23,799 nt of DNA from Prevotella sp. UBA2850 (GTDB lineage Bacteria > Bacteroidota > Bacteroidia > Bacteroidales > Bacteroidaceae). Shown piece after piece: positions 6,869 to 14,226 of the stretch. The notes below the pieces were generated by a model. The model worked only from the letters and a program-made list of their open reading frames with translations. It was not told the origin of the DNA and did not search any database. How positions within the stretch are numbered: the stretch's first letter is position 1; each line of letters begins with the position of its first letter. Made by a program: the position numbers and the translations under genes. Location: positions 1 to 23,799 of the forward strand of contig DEFO01000046.1 of NCBI GenBank assembly GCA_002350805.1, written 5' to 3'.

Positions 6869-8491
6869 CTAGTATTTGACGAGTGCCTCGAATGTTCTTT
6901 GGTTCTGCTGGTTGTCGGTGGCGATGAACTTCAGACGATGCATCTTACCATTCTTCTTGACAGGGGTCTCGCTCAGCTTGCATCTCACCCACTGGCTCTT
7001 GGGCACCTGCTCGAACAACACGAACTCATCGTCGATAAAGGCTTTGTAAGAACGGAGTCCGCTATGCTTGTCGACCATGCCGATGGTGATTTGCTCACCC
7101 GTACTCACCATGTTGACGAGTGGCGGCTGGTCGTCGTAAGCCAGTTCGTAGTCAACGCCGAGGTCGCGAATCGTGGCCGTCACCCAGCCATCCTTGTAGA
7201 CGCCTCCCAGATACTTGGGACTTCCCAGATGGCAAACCACATAAAGCTTGCTGGGGTCGGCCACATGTTGCTTGCATCGCAAGGAAACAGAGGCGCCCGT
7301 GAATAGCGGGTAGCTGGTGGCATAGAACCGGTAGACGTCCGAATAGGTGCCTCGCCGCATGAGAGGGCGCAACTCCACATTGTCGGGCAATTGCCGGGTG
7401 GGAATGCGAAGACGCATGCCGGGAAGGTTGTAGTAGTTGGTACGGTCCCAGCGCATCAGCCGCATCGCATTGACGCTCTTCTGCCCGGGCAGGGCCTGGC
7501 GGCGCCCTCTGACGGTAAACGAATACTCGCTGGTATTATTGGCAAAGTCGCCGATGGTATAGACCACCTGATAGTCGCGCTCCTCGTTGAAGTCAATGAT
7601 GCCCCGGTTCTCATCGGCATGAAGCATGGGCAGATAGTTGCCGGGCTCCACAAACGACTTCAGATACCAGACGTTGGAGCGAAGCTTGTGGGCATAGTCG
7701 CCCCATGAGTTCACCAGCCTGTTCATATCGACCGGGATGTTGCTCACATCGCTCCAGAACACCTCGCGGCCGTCGACCTTCAGTTGCGTGTAGCGAATGC
7801 CATAGTGATTGTAGGTGGCCTCCATATAGTCGTTCGCCCACAAGGCGAAACCCACCTTACCCCACGCATAGAACTCACGTTGCAGATGGTGGCTGGAAAA
7901 GCCGAAATTCTGCTTGTTGGAACCGCCGTTGAACACGCCCTCTCCCTGCACCGGACAAGCCATGAAGCCATGAGCCTGGGGCGGCATCTTGTCAGCCACA
8001 TAATCTTTCAGGTAGTCGAGCGGGTCGAGCATGTTCCAAGTCTTCGTGTCGTGAATCTCGAGATGCAAATGAGGAGCCTGCGAAGAACCTGTGTTCCCGC
8101 TGGTGGCTATCACTTGTCCTTCGGACACAGGGCAATCGGTAGCCTTCAGCCGCACATCGGCCGAATAGCTCTGATGCTGATATTGCCAGCGCTTCACGGC
8201 AGCAGCTATCTGCGGCGAGAATCGCTTCAGATGACAATAGACGCTGGTATAGCCTCCCGGGTGTTGCACATAGACAGCATTGCCAAAACCATAAAGGCCG
8301 ACGGTCACGCGCGAGACGTAACCATCGGCTATTGATAGAATAGCCTTCCCCTCTACTCCACCCGTCTTCACATCTATTCCCCCATGGAAATGATGCGGAC
8401 GCGGCTCACCGAAATTGCCGGCCAGCGTAATGTCATAGTTCACCGGCGAAGTAAAGTGAAGTAATGCTGCCAGAAACAAACTGCCTAGCAT
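6869..8491 (-). CDS. M23-family metallopeptidase, probable peptidoglycan hydrolase
   Basis: M23 (LytM/lysostaphin type) zinc peptidases cut peptide cross-links in cell wall material. The 540-residue protein begins with a short hydrophobic export signal (MLGSLFLAALLHF). The M23 domain follows directly: HHFHGGIDV with His36 and Asp40 (HxxxD), YCHLKR with His87, and PHLHLEIH with His141 and His143 (HxH), so all expected zinc and catalytic residues are present. The ~390 residues after it are probably beta-rich and of unknown role. The start codon overlaps the nadC stop codon (ATGCTAG), giving a 7-nt overlap and probable translational coupling; an open frame extending further upstream runs inside nadC and is not used. 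Confidence 0.9.
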   Translation of the reverse strand: MLGSLFLAALLHFTSPVNYDITLAGNFGEPRPHHFHGGIDVKTGGVEGKAILSIADGYVSRVTVGLYGFGNAVYVQHPGGYTSVYCHLKRFSPQIAAAVKRWQYQHQSYSADVRLKATDCPVSEGQVIATSGNTGSSQAPHLHLEIHDTKTWNMLDPLDYLKDYVADKMPPQAHGFMACPVQGEGVFNGGSNKQNFGFSSHHLQREFYAWGKVGFALWANDYMEATYNHYGIRYTQLKVDGREVFWSDVSNIPVDMNRLVNSWGDYAHKLRSNVWYLKSFVEPGNYLPMLHADENRGIIDFNEERDYQVVYTIGDFANNTSEYSFTVRGRRQALPGQKSVNAMRLMRWDRTNYYNLPGMRLRIPTRQLPDNVELRPLMRRGTYSDVYRFYATSYPLFTGASVSLRCKQHVADPSKLYVVCHLGSPKYLGGVYKDGWVTATIRDLGVDYELAYDDQPPLVNMVSTGEQITIGMVDKHSGLRSYKAFIDDEFVLFEQVPKSQWVRCKLSETPVKKNGKMHRLKFIATDNQQNQRTFEALVKY

Positions 8492-9333
8492 GCTTTGAAG
8501 CTCATGTCGAGTCCCTTCACCGAGTGCGTTAGTGCTCCTACCGACACAAAGTCGACACCACACTCCGCATAGTCGCGAATGGTATCAAAGGTGATTCCGC
8601 CGCTCGACTCGGTCTCGTACTTGCCGCCAATCATCTCGACGGCCTTACGAGTGTTCTCCACGCTGAAGTTATCGAGCATGATGCGGTCGACTCCACCGAC
8701 CTCCATCACCTGACGTATCTCGTCGAATGAGCGCACCTCGATCTCGATCTTCAAGTCGAGGCCTTTCTCCTTCAGGTAAGCATGGCAACGGTTGATGGCG
8801 TTGGCAATGCCGCCCGAGAAGTCAACATGGTTGTCCTTAAGCAGAATCATGTCGAACAAACCAATGCGGTGGTTTACGCCTCCGCCAATCTTGACGGCTT
8901 GTTTCTCGAGCATGCGCATGCCGGGAGTAGTCTTGCGGGTGTCGAGCACACGGGTGTGCGTACCCTTCAGGCGCTCCACATAGCGGTTGGTCATGGTGGC
9001 GATGCCGCTCATGCGTTGCATGATATTCAGCATCAGGCGCTCGGTCTGGAGTAATGAGCGAATGCGTCCGCTCACAATCATGGCGATATCGCCCTTCTTC
9101 ACTCTCGAGCCATCGCCCATGAGCACTTCCACCTGCATGTCGGGGTCGAAACGTGCAAACACTTTCTTGGCCACCTCGACACCAGCCAGGATACCATCTT
9201 CCTTGATGAGCAGATGGCTCTTGCCCATAGCGTCTTCGGGAATACAACAGAGCGTGGTGTGATCGCCGTCGCCTATATCCTCTGCAAACGAAAGGTCAAT
9301 GAGGCGATCCTCTAATTCGTCAACTGATAGCAT
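8485..9333 (-). CDS. nadC: Nicotinate-nucleotide diphosphorylase (carboxylating), quinolinate phosphoribosyltransferase
   Basis: NadC converts quinolinate and PRPP to nicotinate mononucleotide with loss of CO2, a step of de novo NAD synthesis. The 282-residue protein has the family's length and signatures: RSLLQTERLMLNIMQRMSGIAT (92-113), DTRKTTPG (131-138), the GGGVNHR segment (150-156) and LLKDNH (164-169), with EIEVRSFDEI and IMLDNF further on. The ATG at 9333 gives the usual N-terminus. nadA and nadB are not in the window. The downstream M23 peptidase gene overlaps its stop codon, so both sit on one mRNA although they have no evident shared function. Confidence 0.95.
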   Translation of the reverse strand: MLSVDELEDRLIDLSFAEDIGDGDHTTLCCIPEDAMGKSHLLIKEDGILAGVEVAKKVFARFDPDMQVEVLMGDGSRVKKGDIAMIVSGRIRSLLQTERLMLNIMQRMSGIATMTNRYVERLKGTHTRVLDTRKTTPGMRMLEKQAVKIGGGVNHRIGLFDMILLKDNHVDFSGGIANAINRCHAYLKEKGLDLKIEIEVRSFDEIRQVMEVGGVDRIMLDNFSVENTRKAVEMIGGKYETESSGGITFDTIRDYAECGVDFVSVGALTHSVKGLDMSFKAC

Positions 9334-9370
9334 AATTCTTTTTTATCGATGATTGTATCTGTTTATGGTA

Positions 9371-9412
9371 TGGTTTCCCAACGTGCATGCTTGTTATCAC
9401 GCCGGGAAACCA
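9371..9412. terminator. Two-tier stem-loop between nadC and the outer-membrane protein gene
   Basis: TGGTTTCCC (9371-9379) pairs exactly with GGGAAACCA (9404-9412); inside, CGTG (9382-9385) pairs with CACG (9398-9401), separated by two unpaired bases on each side. It lies ten bases past the stop of the outer-membrane protein gene and may end that transcript, but no T-run follows, so it may instead act as an mRNA-stabilising or regulatory structure. Confidence 0.45.
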
Positions 9413-9422
9413 GTCTTATTCT

Positions 9423-9908
9423 CTAGAAGGTGTAGCCGAAGCCAATACGGAAACCAACGCTCGAGTAGTCTTTATGACTCTTGAACGACTGCTGGTAGTA
9501 CAACGCCGGCTCGATGGTCACATGGCCGTCGATGAAGAAGGCATAACCCACCTCCACACCGGGCATCACATCGTTGTAGTTATGATTATTGTGCAGATAC
9601 TTGGCGTTGACACCCAGGTAGATGCCGTTTTGCTCAATGTAGTAGCGCATACCGGCTCCAAGCAGGAAGTCGTTGGTCTTGGCAATACCGTTGCGTTGGT
9701 ACTCGAAATCGCCCAACACCATGAAGTCGTCGAACAAGAAATAACCCAGCTGGGCACCAACACCACCGCTGAACTTCTTGGCTCCGCTATAACTAAAGTC
9801 CAGTCCCGTCAGATTGGCTCCGACATACGACTTACCTTCCTCAAACTGAGCATAACCCGATACTGCCACCAGGGCAGAAATCACCATTAGTGCGATTCTC
9901 TTTTTCAT
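9423..9908 (-). CDS. Small outer-membrane beta-barrel protein
   Basis: A 161-residue protein with a signal peptide (MKKRIALMVISALVAVSGYA, cleavage before QFEEG) and a mature part of alternating hydrophobic and polar residues, many glycines and aromatics, and a terminal phenylalanine (FGYTF), the pattern of a small 8-strand OmpX/OmpW-like barrel. The molecular role is unknown. The ATG at 9908 is chosen because it opens the signal peptide; a longer frame upstream overlaps the end of cstA. It lies 40 bp after cstA with no promoter match between, so it is probably read from the cstA promoter. Confidence 0.82.
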   Translation of the reverse strand: MKKRIALMVISALVAVSGYAQFEEGKSYVGANLTGLDFSYSGAKKFSGGVGAQLGYFLFDDFMVLGDFEYQRNGIAKTNDFLLGAGMRYYIEQNGIYLGVNAKYLHNNHNYNDVMPGVEVGYAFFIDGHVTIEPALYYQQSFKSHKDYSSVGFRIGFGYTF

Positions 9909-9948
9909 AATCTTTATTTGTTTTTTAATGAATAATTCTTGTTGTTGT

Positions 9949-11394
9949 TCACTTCTGAACCGATGAGCGGCTCTTCTCCTGCTGATACCAGCGGAAGAAC
10001 CAGGCCAGCGAGATGATGAGGGCGGCACCGCCCACCCCATAGCCGACCATCATGTCGAATCCGAAGGCATTCTTCGAAATCATCAGGAACGAAGAGCAGA
10101 CGACGGTCATGAACACGGCCGGAAGGAAAGTAATCCAGTAGGGCTTCTTCGCGCGAACCAGATAGACGGTGATGGCCCAGAGGGTGAACACAGCCAGCGT
10201 CTGATTGGCCCAGCCGAAGTAGCTCCAAATGACATTAAACCCGTCGGGGTTCTCGATGTTAAAAAACAGAAGCAGCATGGTGGCACCAAACAGGGGGATG
10301 CAAATCCAAAAGCGTTTGGCCACGCTCCGCTGGTCGAGGTGAATAAACTCTGCGATAATCAGACGGGCTGAGCGCAAGGCGGTATCTCCGCTGGTGATAG
10401 GAGCTGCCACCACACCCAGCAAGGCCAGAATGCCGCCGAACGTGCCCAACCAGCCCTGGCTCACGGCGGTCACCACCTCGGGGGCTTGCAATGTGGCTGG
10501 CACACCCAGTTCCTCGGCTGCTCCGCCATAGAAGAAATACATCGAGACGGTGGCCCAAATGAGCGCCACAAGACCCTCGGTGATCATCGAGCCGTAGAAT
10601 ATAGGACGGCCCATTTTCTCGTTCTTCAGGCAACGGGCCATCAAGGGCGTCTGCGTGGCATGGAATCCGCTAATGGCTCCGCAGGCAATGGTGATGAACA
10701 AGGCCGGGAAGATGGGCGAGCTATATCCTTCGCCGTAGATTCCATCGGTCAGCTCAGGGAGCGAAGGCCATTTGACAAACAACACCACCATCAGCGCAAC
10801 GGCCATGAAGAGCATCGAGACGGCAAACAAGGGGTATATCTTACCGATAATCTTATCGATAGGAAGCATGGTGGCGATGAGGTAATAAGCAAAGATGATT
10901 CCACACCAGATGTAGACCCACGTCAGTCCGTCGCTACACATCTTGCCAAGTATCAAAGCTGGGCTGTAAACAAACACGGCGCCTACCATCATCAGCAGGA
11001 ACACCGAGAAGACCAGCATCACACGCTTGGTGGTATGACCCAGATAAAGACCTATCAGCTCCGGCTGACCGGCACCGTCGTTACGCATCGAGAGCATACC
11101 GCACAGATAGTCGTGAACAGCACCTGCAAATATACATCCCAACACTATCCAAAGGTAAGCGGCAGGTCCGAACTTGGCGCCCATGATAGCTCCGAAGATA
11201 GGGCCAGTTCCGGCAATGTTCAGGAACTGAATCATGAACACTTTCCAATTGGGCAGAACAACAAAATCAATGCCATCGGCCTTCGCAACGGCGGGGGTGA
11301 GACGGTCGTCAGGTCCGAAAACGCGCTCTACAAACTTGCCGTAAACCATATAGCCTACGACGAGAGCGACAAGACTAATCAAAAATGTTATCAT
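9949..11394 (-). CDS. cstA: CstA-family transporter (carbon starvation protein A)
   Basis: CstA-family proteins are multi-pass inner-membrane transporters; E. coli members take up pyruvate and peptides. The 481-residue protein has about a dozen hydrophobic segments, including the N-terminal helix (MITFLISLVALVVGYMVYGK) and the family-typical FLNIAGTGPIFGAIMGAKFGPAA (about 58-80), the GAVHDYL segment and SGFHATQTPLMARC. It is much shorter than the ~700-residue E. coli form, lacking the extended C-terminus; short forms are common in Bacteroidota. The substrate cannot be told from sequence. It diverges from the glycoside hydrolase gene, with overlapping promoters, and leads into the small beta-barrel gene. 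Confidence 0.93.
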   Translation of the reverse strand: MITFLISLVALVVGYMVYGKFVERVFGPDDRLTPAVAKADGIDFVVLPNWKVFMIQFLNIAGTGPIFGAIMGAKFGPAAYLWIVLGCIFAGAVHDYLCGMLSMRNDGAGQPELIGLYLGHTTKRVMLVFSVFLLMMVGAVFVYSPALILGKMCSDGLTWVYIWCGIIFAYYLIATMLPIDKIIGKIYPLFAVSMLFMAVALMVVLFVKWPSLPELTDGIYGEGYSSPIFPALFITIACGAISGFHATQTPLMARCLKNEKMGRPIFYGSMITEGLVALIWATVSMYFFYGGAAEELGVPATLQAPEVVTAVSQGWLGTFGGILALLGVVAAPITSGDTALRSARLIIAEFIHLDQRSVAKRFWICIPLFGATMLLLFFNIENPDGFNVIWSYFGWANQTLAVFTLWAITVYLVRAKKPYWITFLPAVFMTVVCSSFLMISKNAFGFDMMVGYGVGGAALIISLAWFFRWYQQEKSRSSVQK

Positions 11395-11422
11395 TTTACT
11401 GAATTGTTTATAAACATCTCTG

Positions 11423-11454
11423 CAAAAGTAGCGAATTTATTTGAAATAAGGAAA
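11423..11454 (-). promoter_or_regulatory. Predicted cstA promoter
   Basis: On the minus strand TACTTTTG (11430-11423) matches TAnnTTTG, and TTTC (11454-11451) lies 20 nt before it, one mismatch from TTTG. It would give a leader of about 25 nt and overlaps the divergent promoter on the plus strand. Confidence 0.5.
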
Positions 11455-11470
11455 AATATCAGTAACTTTG
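11440..11470 (+). promoter_or_regulatory. Promoter of the glycoside hydrolase gene
   Basis: TTTG (11440-11443), 19 nt, TAACTTTG (11463-11470): a full match to the Bacteroidota consensus, 22 nt before the ATG at 11493. No Shine-Dalgarno sequence is seen; the leader is A-rich. Confidence 0.75.
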
Positions 11471-11492
11471 CGCAGAAATTAATTGAAAAAGT

Positions 11493-13145
11493 ATGAAAAG
11501 ATATATTTTCCTCATCGCTATCATCTGTCTCACATTCATAGCCAAGGCCCAAACAACATTTCCAAAATACGAGGTCAGGGCGGTGTGGCTCACCACCATC
11601 GGCGGACTCGACTGGCCACACTCCTATGCCAACAACACACATGCCATTGAGCGGCAGAAGCAGGAATTGTGCAAGATTCTGGACCAGCTGAAACATGCCA
11701 ACATCAATACGGTACTGCTCCAGACGCGTGTACGCGCCACCACCATCTACCCCTCTGCCTACGAGCCTTGGGACGGCTGCCTCTCGGGCAAGCCCGGAGT
11801 TTCTCCCGGCTACGACGCTCTCCGGTTCGCCATCGACGAATGCCACAAGCGAGGCATGGAGCTGCATGCGTGGGTGGTCACCATTCCCGTGGGCAAATGG
11901 AATGCGCTGGGGTGTGCCCAGCTGCGCAAGAAACACCCCAAACTATTGGTGAAAATCGGAGAAGAGGGCTACATGAACCCCGAGTCAGCTCAAACGGGCG
12001 ACTACCTGGCCAACATGTGTGGCGAAATCGTGCGCAACTACGATGTCGACGGCATCCATCTCGACTATATCCGCTACCCGGAGACTTGGAAGAAAAGAAC
12101 GAACAAAAGCGTAGGGCGCTCCCACATCACCCGCATCGTAGGCAGCATTAGCCGTACGGTGAAAAGCATCAAGCCGTGGGTGAAGATGAGCTGCTCGCCC
12201 ATCGGAAAATACGACGACCTGACGCGCTATGCCAGCCGCGGATGGAATGCCAACACCACGGTATGCCAGGATGCACAGGGATGGTTGCGCGACGGACTGA
12301 TGGACGCGCTCTTCCCCATGATGTACTTCCGCGACAACAACTTCTTCCCGTTTGCCATCGACTGGGCAGAATGCAGCTACGGCAAGATTGTTGCCCCCGG
12401 CCTTGGCATCTATATGCTCCATCCGCGCGAGCTCAACTGGCCGCTCGAAGTCATCACCCGCGAGCTGAACGTGCTGCGCCAGTATAACTTGGGGCACACC
12501 TCCTTCCGCTCAAAATTCCTGACCGACAACGTGAAAGGCATCTACCGGTATGTGGCCGACCACTTCGACCGCTACCCTGCCCTTGTGCCGCCCATGACAT
12601 GGATGAGCAGCAAGAAGCCTCTTATGCCACGCCGCCTAAGCATCAACGGCGACCAAATCGCATGGAGCTCGCCTAACGCCAACTACCGTCAGACGGATGG
12701 CAACACCTTATTATATAATATATATGTCAGCCGAAACTATCCTGTAGATGTGAACGATGCCCGCAACCTGACGACCACACGCTATCAGCAGACCACAATC
12801 CGCATTCCCGACTTCACGGAGAAAGGACTATACGTGGCCATTACCGCCACCGACCGCTATGGCAACGAGAGCGATGCACTCCAAATGGAGAATGGCGCAC
12901 AAAGAACCGTCTCGAAACGAATGCTGAAGAACGACGGAAAGAAAGTGATGCTTCCGGAAAAGGGAAAGACCCTCGACGCCGATTATGTCGTCATCGAAAG
13001 CATGGCTGGCATCATCATCGCCACTAAGCCTTACCGCAACACCTTCGTCGATATCCACGACGTGCCGAATGGAGTCTACAACATCAGAACCGTCGGACGG
13101 AAAGATGTGACACACAGGCTGGGCACCACCATCATCAAACGATAA
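11493..13145 (+). CDS. Secreted GHL10/DUF187-type glycoside hydrolase with FN3-like tail
   Basis: The 550-residue protein begins with a signal peptide (MKRYIFLIAIICLTFIAKA) and then matches the family called glycosyl hydrolase-like 10 (DUF187, YngK-like): EVRAVWLTTIGGLDWPHS, NTVLLQTRVRATTIYPSAYEPW, ELHAWVVTIPVGKW, and the barrel motif DGIHLDYIRYP near residues 185-195, followed by DALFPMMYFRDN. These form a TIM barrel believed to act on glycans, possibly cell wall or exopolysaccharide. Residues from about 385 to 470 (AWSSPNANYRQ to ATDRYGNESD) look like a fibronectin type III domain, then a short C-terminal domain. The exact substrate is unknown. It is monocistronic with its own promoter. Confidence 0.9.
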   Translation: MKRYIFLIAIICLTFIAKAQTTFPKYEVRAVWLTTIGGLDWPHSYANNTHAIERQKQELCKILDQLKHANINTVLLQTRVRATTIYPSAYEPWDGCLSGKPGVSPGYDALRFAIDECHKRGMELHAWVVTIPVGKWNALGCAQLRKKHPKLLVKIGEEGYMNPESAQTGDYLANMCGEIVRNYDVDGIHLDYIRYPETWKKRTNKSVGRSHITRIVGSISRTVKSIKPWVKMSCSPIGKYDDLTRYASRGWNANTTVCQDAQGWLRDGLMDALFPMMYFRDNNFFPFAIDWAECSYGKIVAPGLGIYMLHPRELNWPLEVITRELNVLRQYNLGHTSFRSKFLTDNVKGIYRYVADHFDRYPALVPPMTWMSSKKPLMPRRLSINGDQIAWSSPNANYRQTDGNTLLYNIYVSRNYPVDVNDARNLTTTRYQQTTIRIPDFTEKGLYVAITATDRYGNESDALQMENGAQRTVSKRMLKNDGKKVMLPEKGKTLDADYVVIESMAGIIIATKPYRNTFVDIHDVPNGVYNIRTVGRKDVTHRLGTTIIKR

Positions 13146-13177
13146 CCATTTCCTTTCTCGGGCGACACACATCATCA

Positions 13178-13202
13178 CCGGCAGAGTTTCAACAGCTGCC
13201 GG
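13178..13202 (+). terminator. GC-rich hairpin after the glycoside hydrolase gene
   Basis: CCGGCAG (13178-13184) pairs exactly with CTGCCGG (13196-13202) over an 11-nt loop, 33 bp past the stop codon. No T-run follows, so it is at best a weak or factor-assisted terminator. Confidence 0.35.
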
Positions 13203-13313
13203 CGGTAATGGTTTGACCTCATGACTCATAGCGAGACATGACGAAGGGAGAGACATGATGAAGAAAGAGACAAAGATGCAAACATCACTAATGAAGATAG
13301 TGACGATTCTTCC

Positions 13314-13418
13314 AGAAGGCTACTCCACAAACGCAGAAGGCTACTCCACAAACGCAGAAGGCTACTCTAGCAACACAGAAAGCTACTCTAGCAACGCAGA
13401 AGAGCCCTCTAACAAAGC
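13314..13418. repeat. Tandem array B, five 21-bp units
   Basis: Units start at 13314, 13335, 13356, 13377 and 13398. The first two are identical, with the core GAAGGCTACTCCACAAACGC; the next two change to the core CTACTCTAGCAAC; the fifth is more diverged. The core CTCTAGCAA is also found in the array at 328-390. No open frame of interest runs through it. Confidence 0.85.
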
Positions 13419-13525
13419 AGGGTGAAGGTTAATACGGAAAACTGTACAATATGCATCCGCAGACTCAAGCGGGATGTATAAAACATGACACTTTGATGCA
13501 ACAAAATGTAAAAATACGAAGGAAA

Positions 13526-13537
13526 GTAAACGTTTAC
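13526..13537. promoter_or_regulatory. 12-bp perfect palindrome, LacI-type operator candidate
   Basis: GTAAACGTTTAC is self-complementary around a central CG, the layout of operators bound by LacI/PurR-family repressors (general knowledge). It lies about 85 bp before the promoter at 13622, so a role in regulating that promoter is not obvious. Confidence 0.35.
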
Positions 13538-13621
13538 GCAGATTTTTATGTTAAGATTTGTAAAATAATTACCATTGTGCGCCCACACACCGATTTTTGA
13601 AAAATTTTATCAATAAAATGT

Positions 13622-13652
13622 TTTGGTAGTTAAAAAAATTGCCTTATCTTTG
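13622..13652 (+). promoter_or_regulatory. Promoter of the predicted small RNA
   Basis: TTTG (13622-13625), 19 nt, TATCTTTG (13645-13652): a perfect Bacteroidota promoter. Transcription should start near 13658. The next promoter of the same kind lies 150 bp downstream. Confidence 0.7.
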
Positions 13653-13657
13653 CAACA

Positions 13658-13752
13658 GTTATCCTGAAAACAATCTTTTTACCTTAAAAAAAACTAATAC
13701 CTATTGAAGATATAGAGCGATTACCTGTGAAGGCGATCGCTTTATTGTTTTT
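13658..13752 (+). ncRNA. Predicted ~95 nt small RNA, possibly of the Bacteroidales-1 class
   Basis: A perfect promoter at 13622-13652 and a strong terminator at 13716-13752 bracket about 95 nt with no open reading frame. Inside, the segment ACCTATTGAAGAT (13700-13712) resembles ACCTGTGAAGGC in the terminator hairpin, an internal repeat. The layout (promoter, short RNA, terminator, near a ribosomal protein gene) recalls the Bacteroidales-1 RNA motif, usually reported downstream of the L20 gene; here it lies upstream of the L21 gene. The match to that family is my recollection, not a computed hit. It could also be an attenuated leader of rplU-rpmA. Confidence 0.55.
13716..13752 (+). terminator. 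Intrinsic terminator of the small RNA
   Basis: AGCGATTACCT (13716-13726) pairs with AGGCGATCGCT (13731-13741) with one A-C mismatch and one U-G pair, closed by a GTGA (GNRA-type) tetraloop, followed by the T-rich stretch TTTATTGTTTTT (13741-13752). Confidence 0.75.
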
Positions 13753-13772
13753 AAAAATAATCGTCAAAATCC

Positions 13773-13803
13773 TTTGTCAATTCAAGAAAAAGTAGTACCT
13801 TTG
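13773..13803 (+). promoter_or_regulatory. Promoter of rplU-rpmA
   Basis: TTTG (13773-13776), 19 nt, TACCTTTG (13796-13803): a perfect match. Only 20 bp separate it from the preceding terminator T-run. Confidence 0.75.
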
Positions 13804-13804
13804 C

Positions 13805-13891
13805 GCCCGATTTAGTCCGTTCGGGCTCAAACAAGCATGCGCACGGTGCGCATCGCCTGGCGGAAAAACCCGTTTTACAATCATAAAATCA
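13805..13891 (+). promoter_or_regulatory. Structured leader of rplU, possible ribosomal-protein control element
   Basis: The ~85 nt leader can form two stems: GCCCGA (13805-13810) with TCGGGC (13821-13826), and the perfect ATGCGCA (13837-13843) with TGCGCAT (13847-13853) over a CGG loop. Ribosomal protein operons often carry such leaders bound by one of their own products; that this one does so is an inference. Transcription may begin within the first stem, which would disable it. Confidence 0.4.
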
Positions 13892-14209
13892 ATGTACGCA
13901 ATTGTAGAAATTAACGGTCAGCAGTTCAAAGTAGAGCAGGGACAAAAGCTCTATGTCAACCGCATCAAGGATGTTGAGGCTGGTAATACTGTTGAATTTG
14001 AGAAAGTGCTGCTCGTAGATGCTGACGGCGCAGTAACGGTAGGCGCACCCACCGTAGACGGTGCAAAAGTAGTGTGTGAGGTAGTGAACCCGCTCGTGAA
14101 GGGCGAGAAGGTGATTGTTTTCAAAATGAAGCGTCGCAAGGGCTATCGTAAAAAGAACGGTCATCGCCAGCAGTTCACTCAGGTAGAAGTAAAATCAGTA
14201 ATCGCTTAA
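13892..14209 (+). CDS. rplU: Ribosomal protein bL21
   Basis: A 105-residue large-subunit protein that binds 23S rRNA. It has the family opening MYAIVEINGQQFKVEQGQKLYVNRI, VLLVDADGAVTVGAPTVDGAKV in the middle and the basic end KMKRRKGYRKKNGHRQQFTQVEVKSI-like segment. The length is typical. It is the first gene of the rplU-rpmA pair, with bL27 17 bp downstream. No Shine-Dalgarno sequence precedes its ATG. Confidence 0.98.
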   Translation: MYAIVEINGQQFKVEQGQKLYVNRIKDVEAGNTVEFEKVLLVDADGAVTVGAPTVDGAKVVCEVVNPLVKGEKVIVFKMKRRKGYRKKNGHRQQFTQVEVKSVIA

Positions 14210-14210
14210 A

Positions 14211-14226
14211 AAAGGAGGACTAAGAA
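14211..14226 (+). promoter_or_regulatory. Perfect Shine-Dalgarno sequence before rpmA
   Basis: AAAGGAGG (14211-14218) lies 8 nt before the rpmA ATG. It is a full complement of the 16S rRNA 3' end, which is unusual for Bacteroidota, whose ribosomes largely ignore such sites; other genes in this window lack one. Confidence 0.8.

Larger units (their letters stand above)
13146..13644. other. Non-coding stretch between the glycoside hydrolase and the rplU region
   Basis: No credible gene is seen. It contains a GC-rich hairpin just after the glycoside hydrolase (CCGGCAG 13178-13184 with CTGCCGG 13196-13202), the 21-bp array at 13314-13418, a 12-bp palindrome at 13526-13537, and then AT-rich sequence leading into the promoter at 13622. 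Confidence 0.65.

Noticed and set aside
10486..11496. 336-codon plus-strand frame over cstA
   Set aside because: It is antisense to cstA, has no hydrophobic or domain pattern of its own, and ends inside the divergent promoter region.
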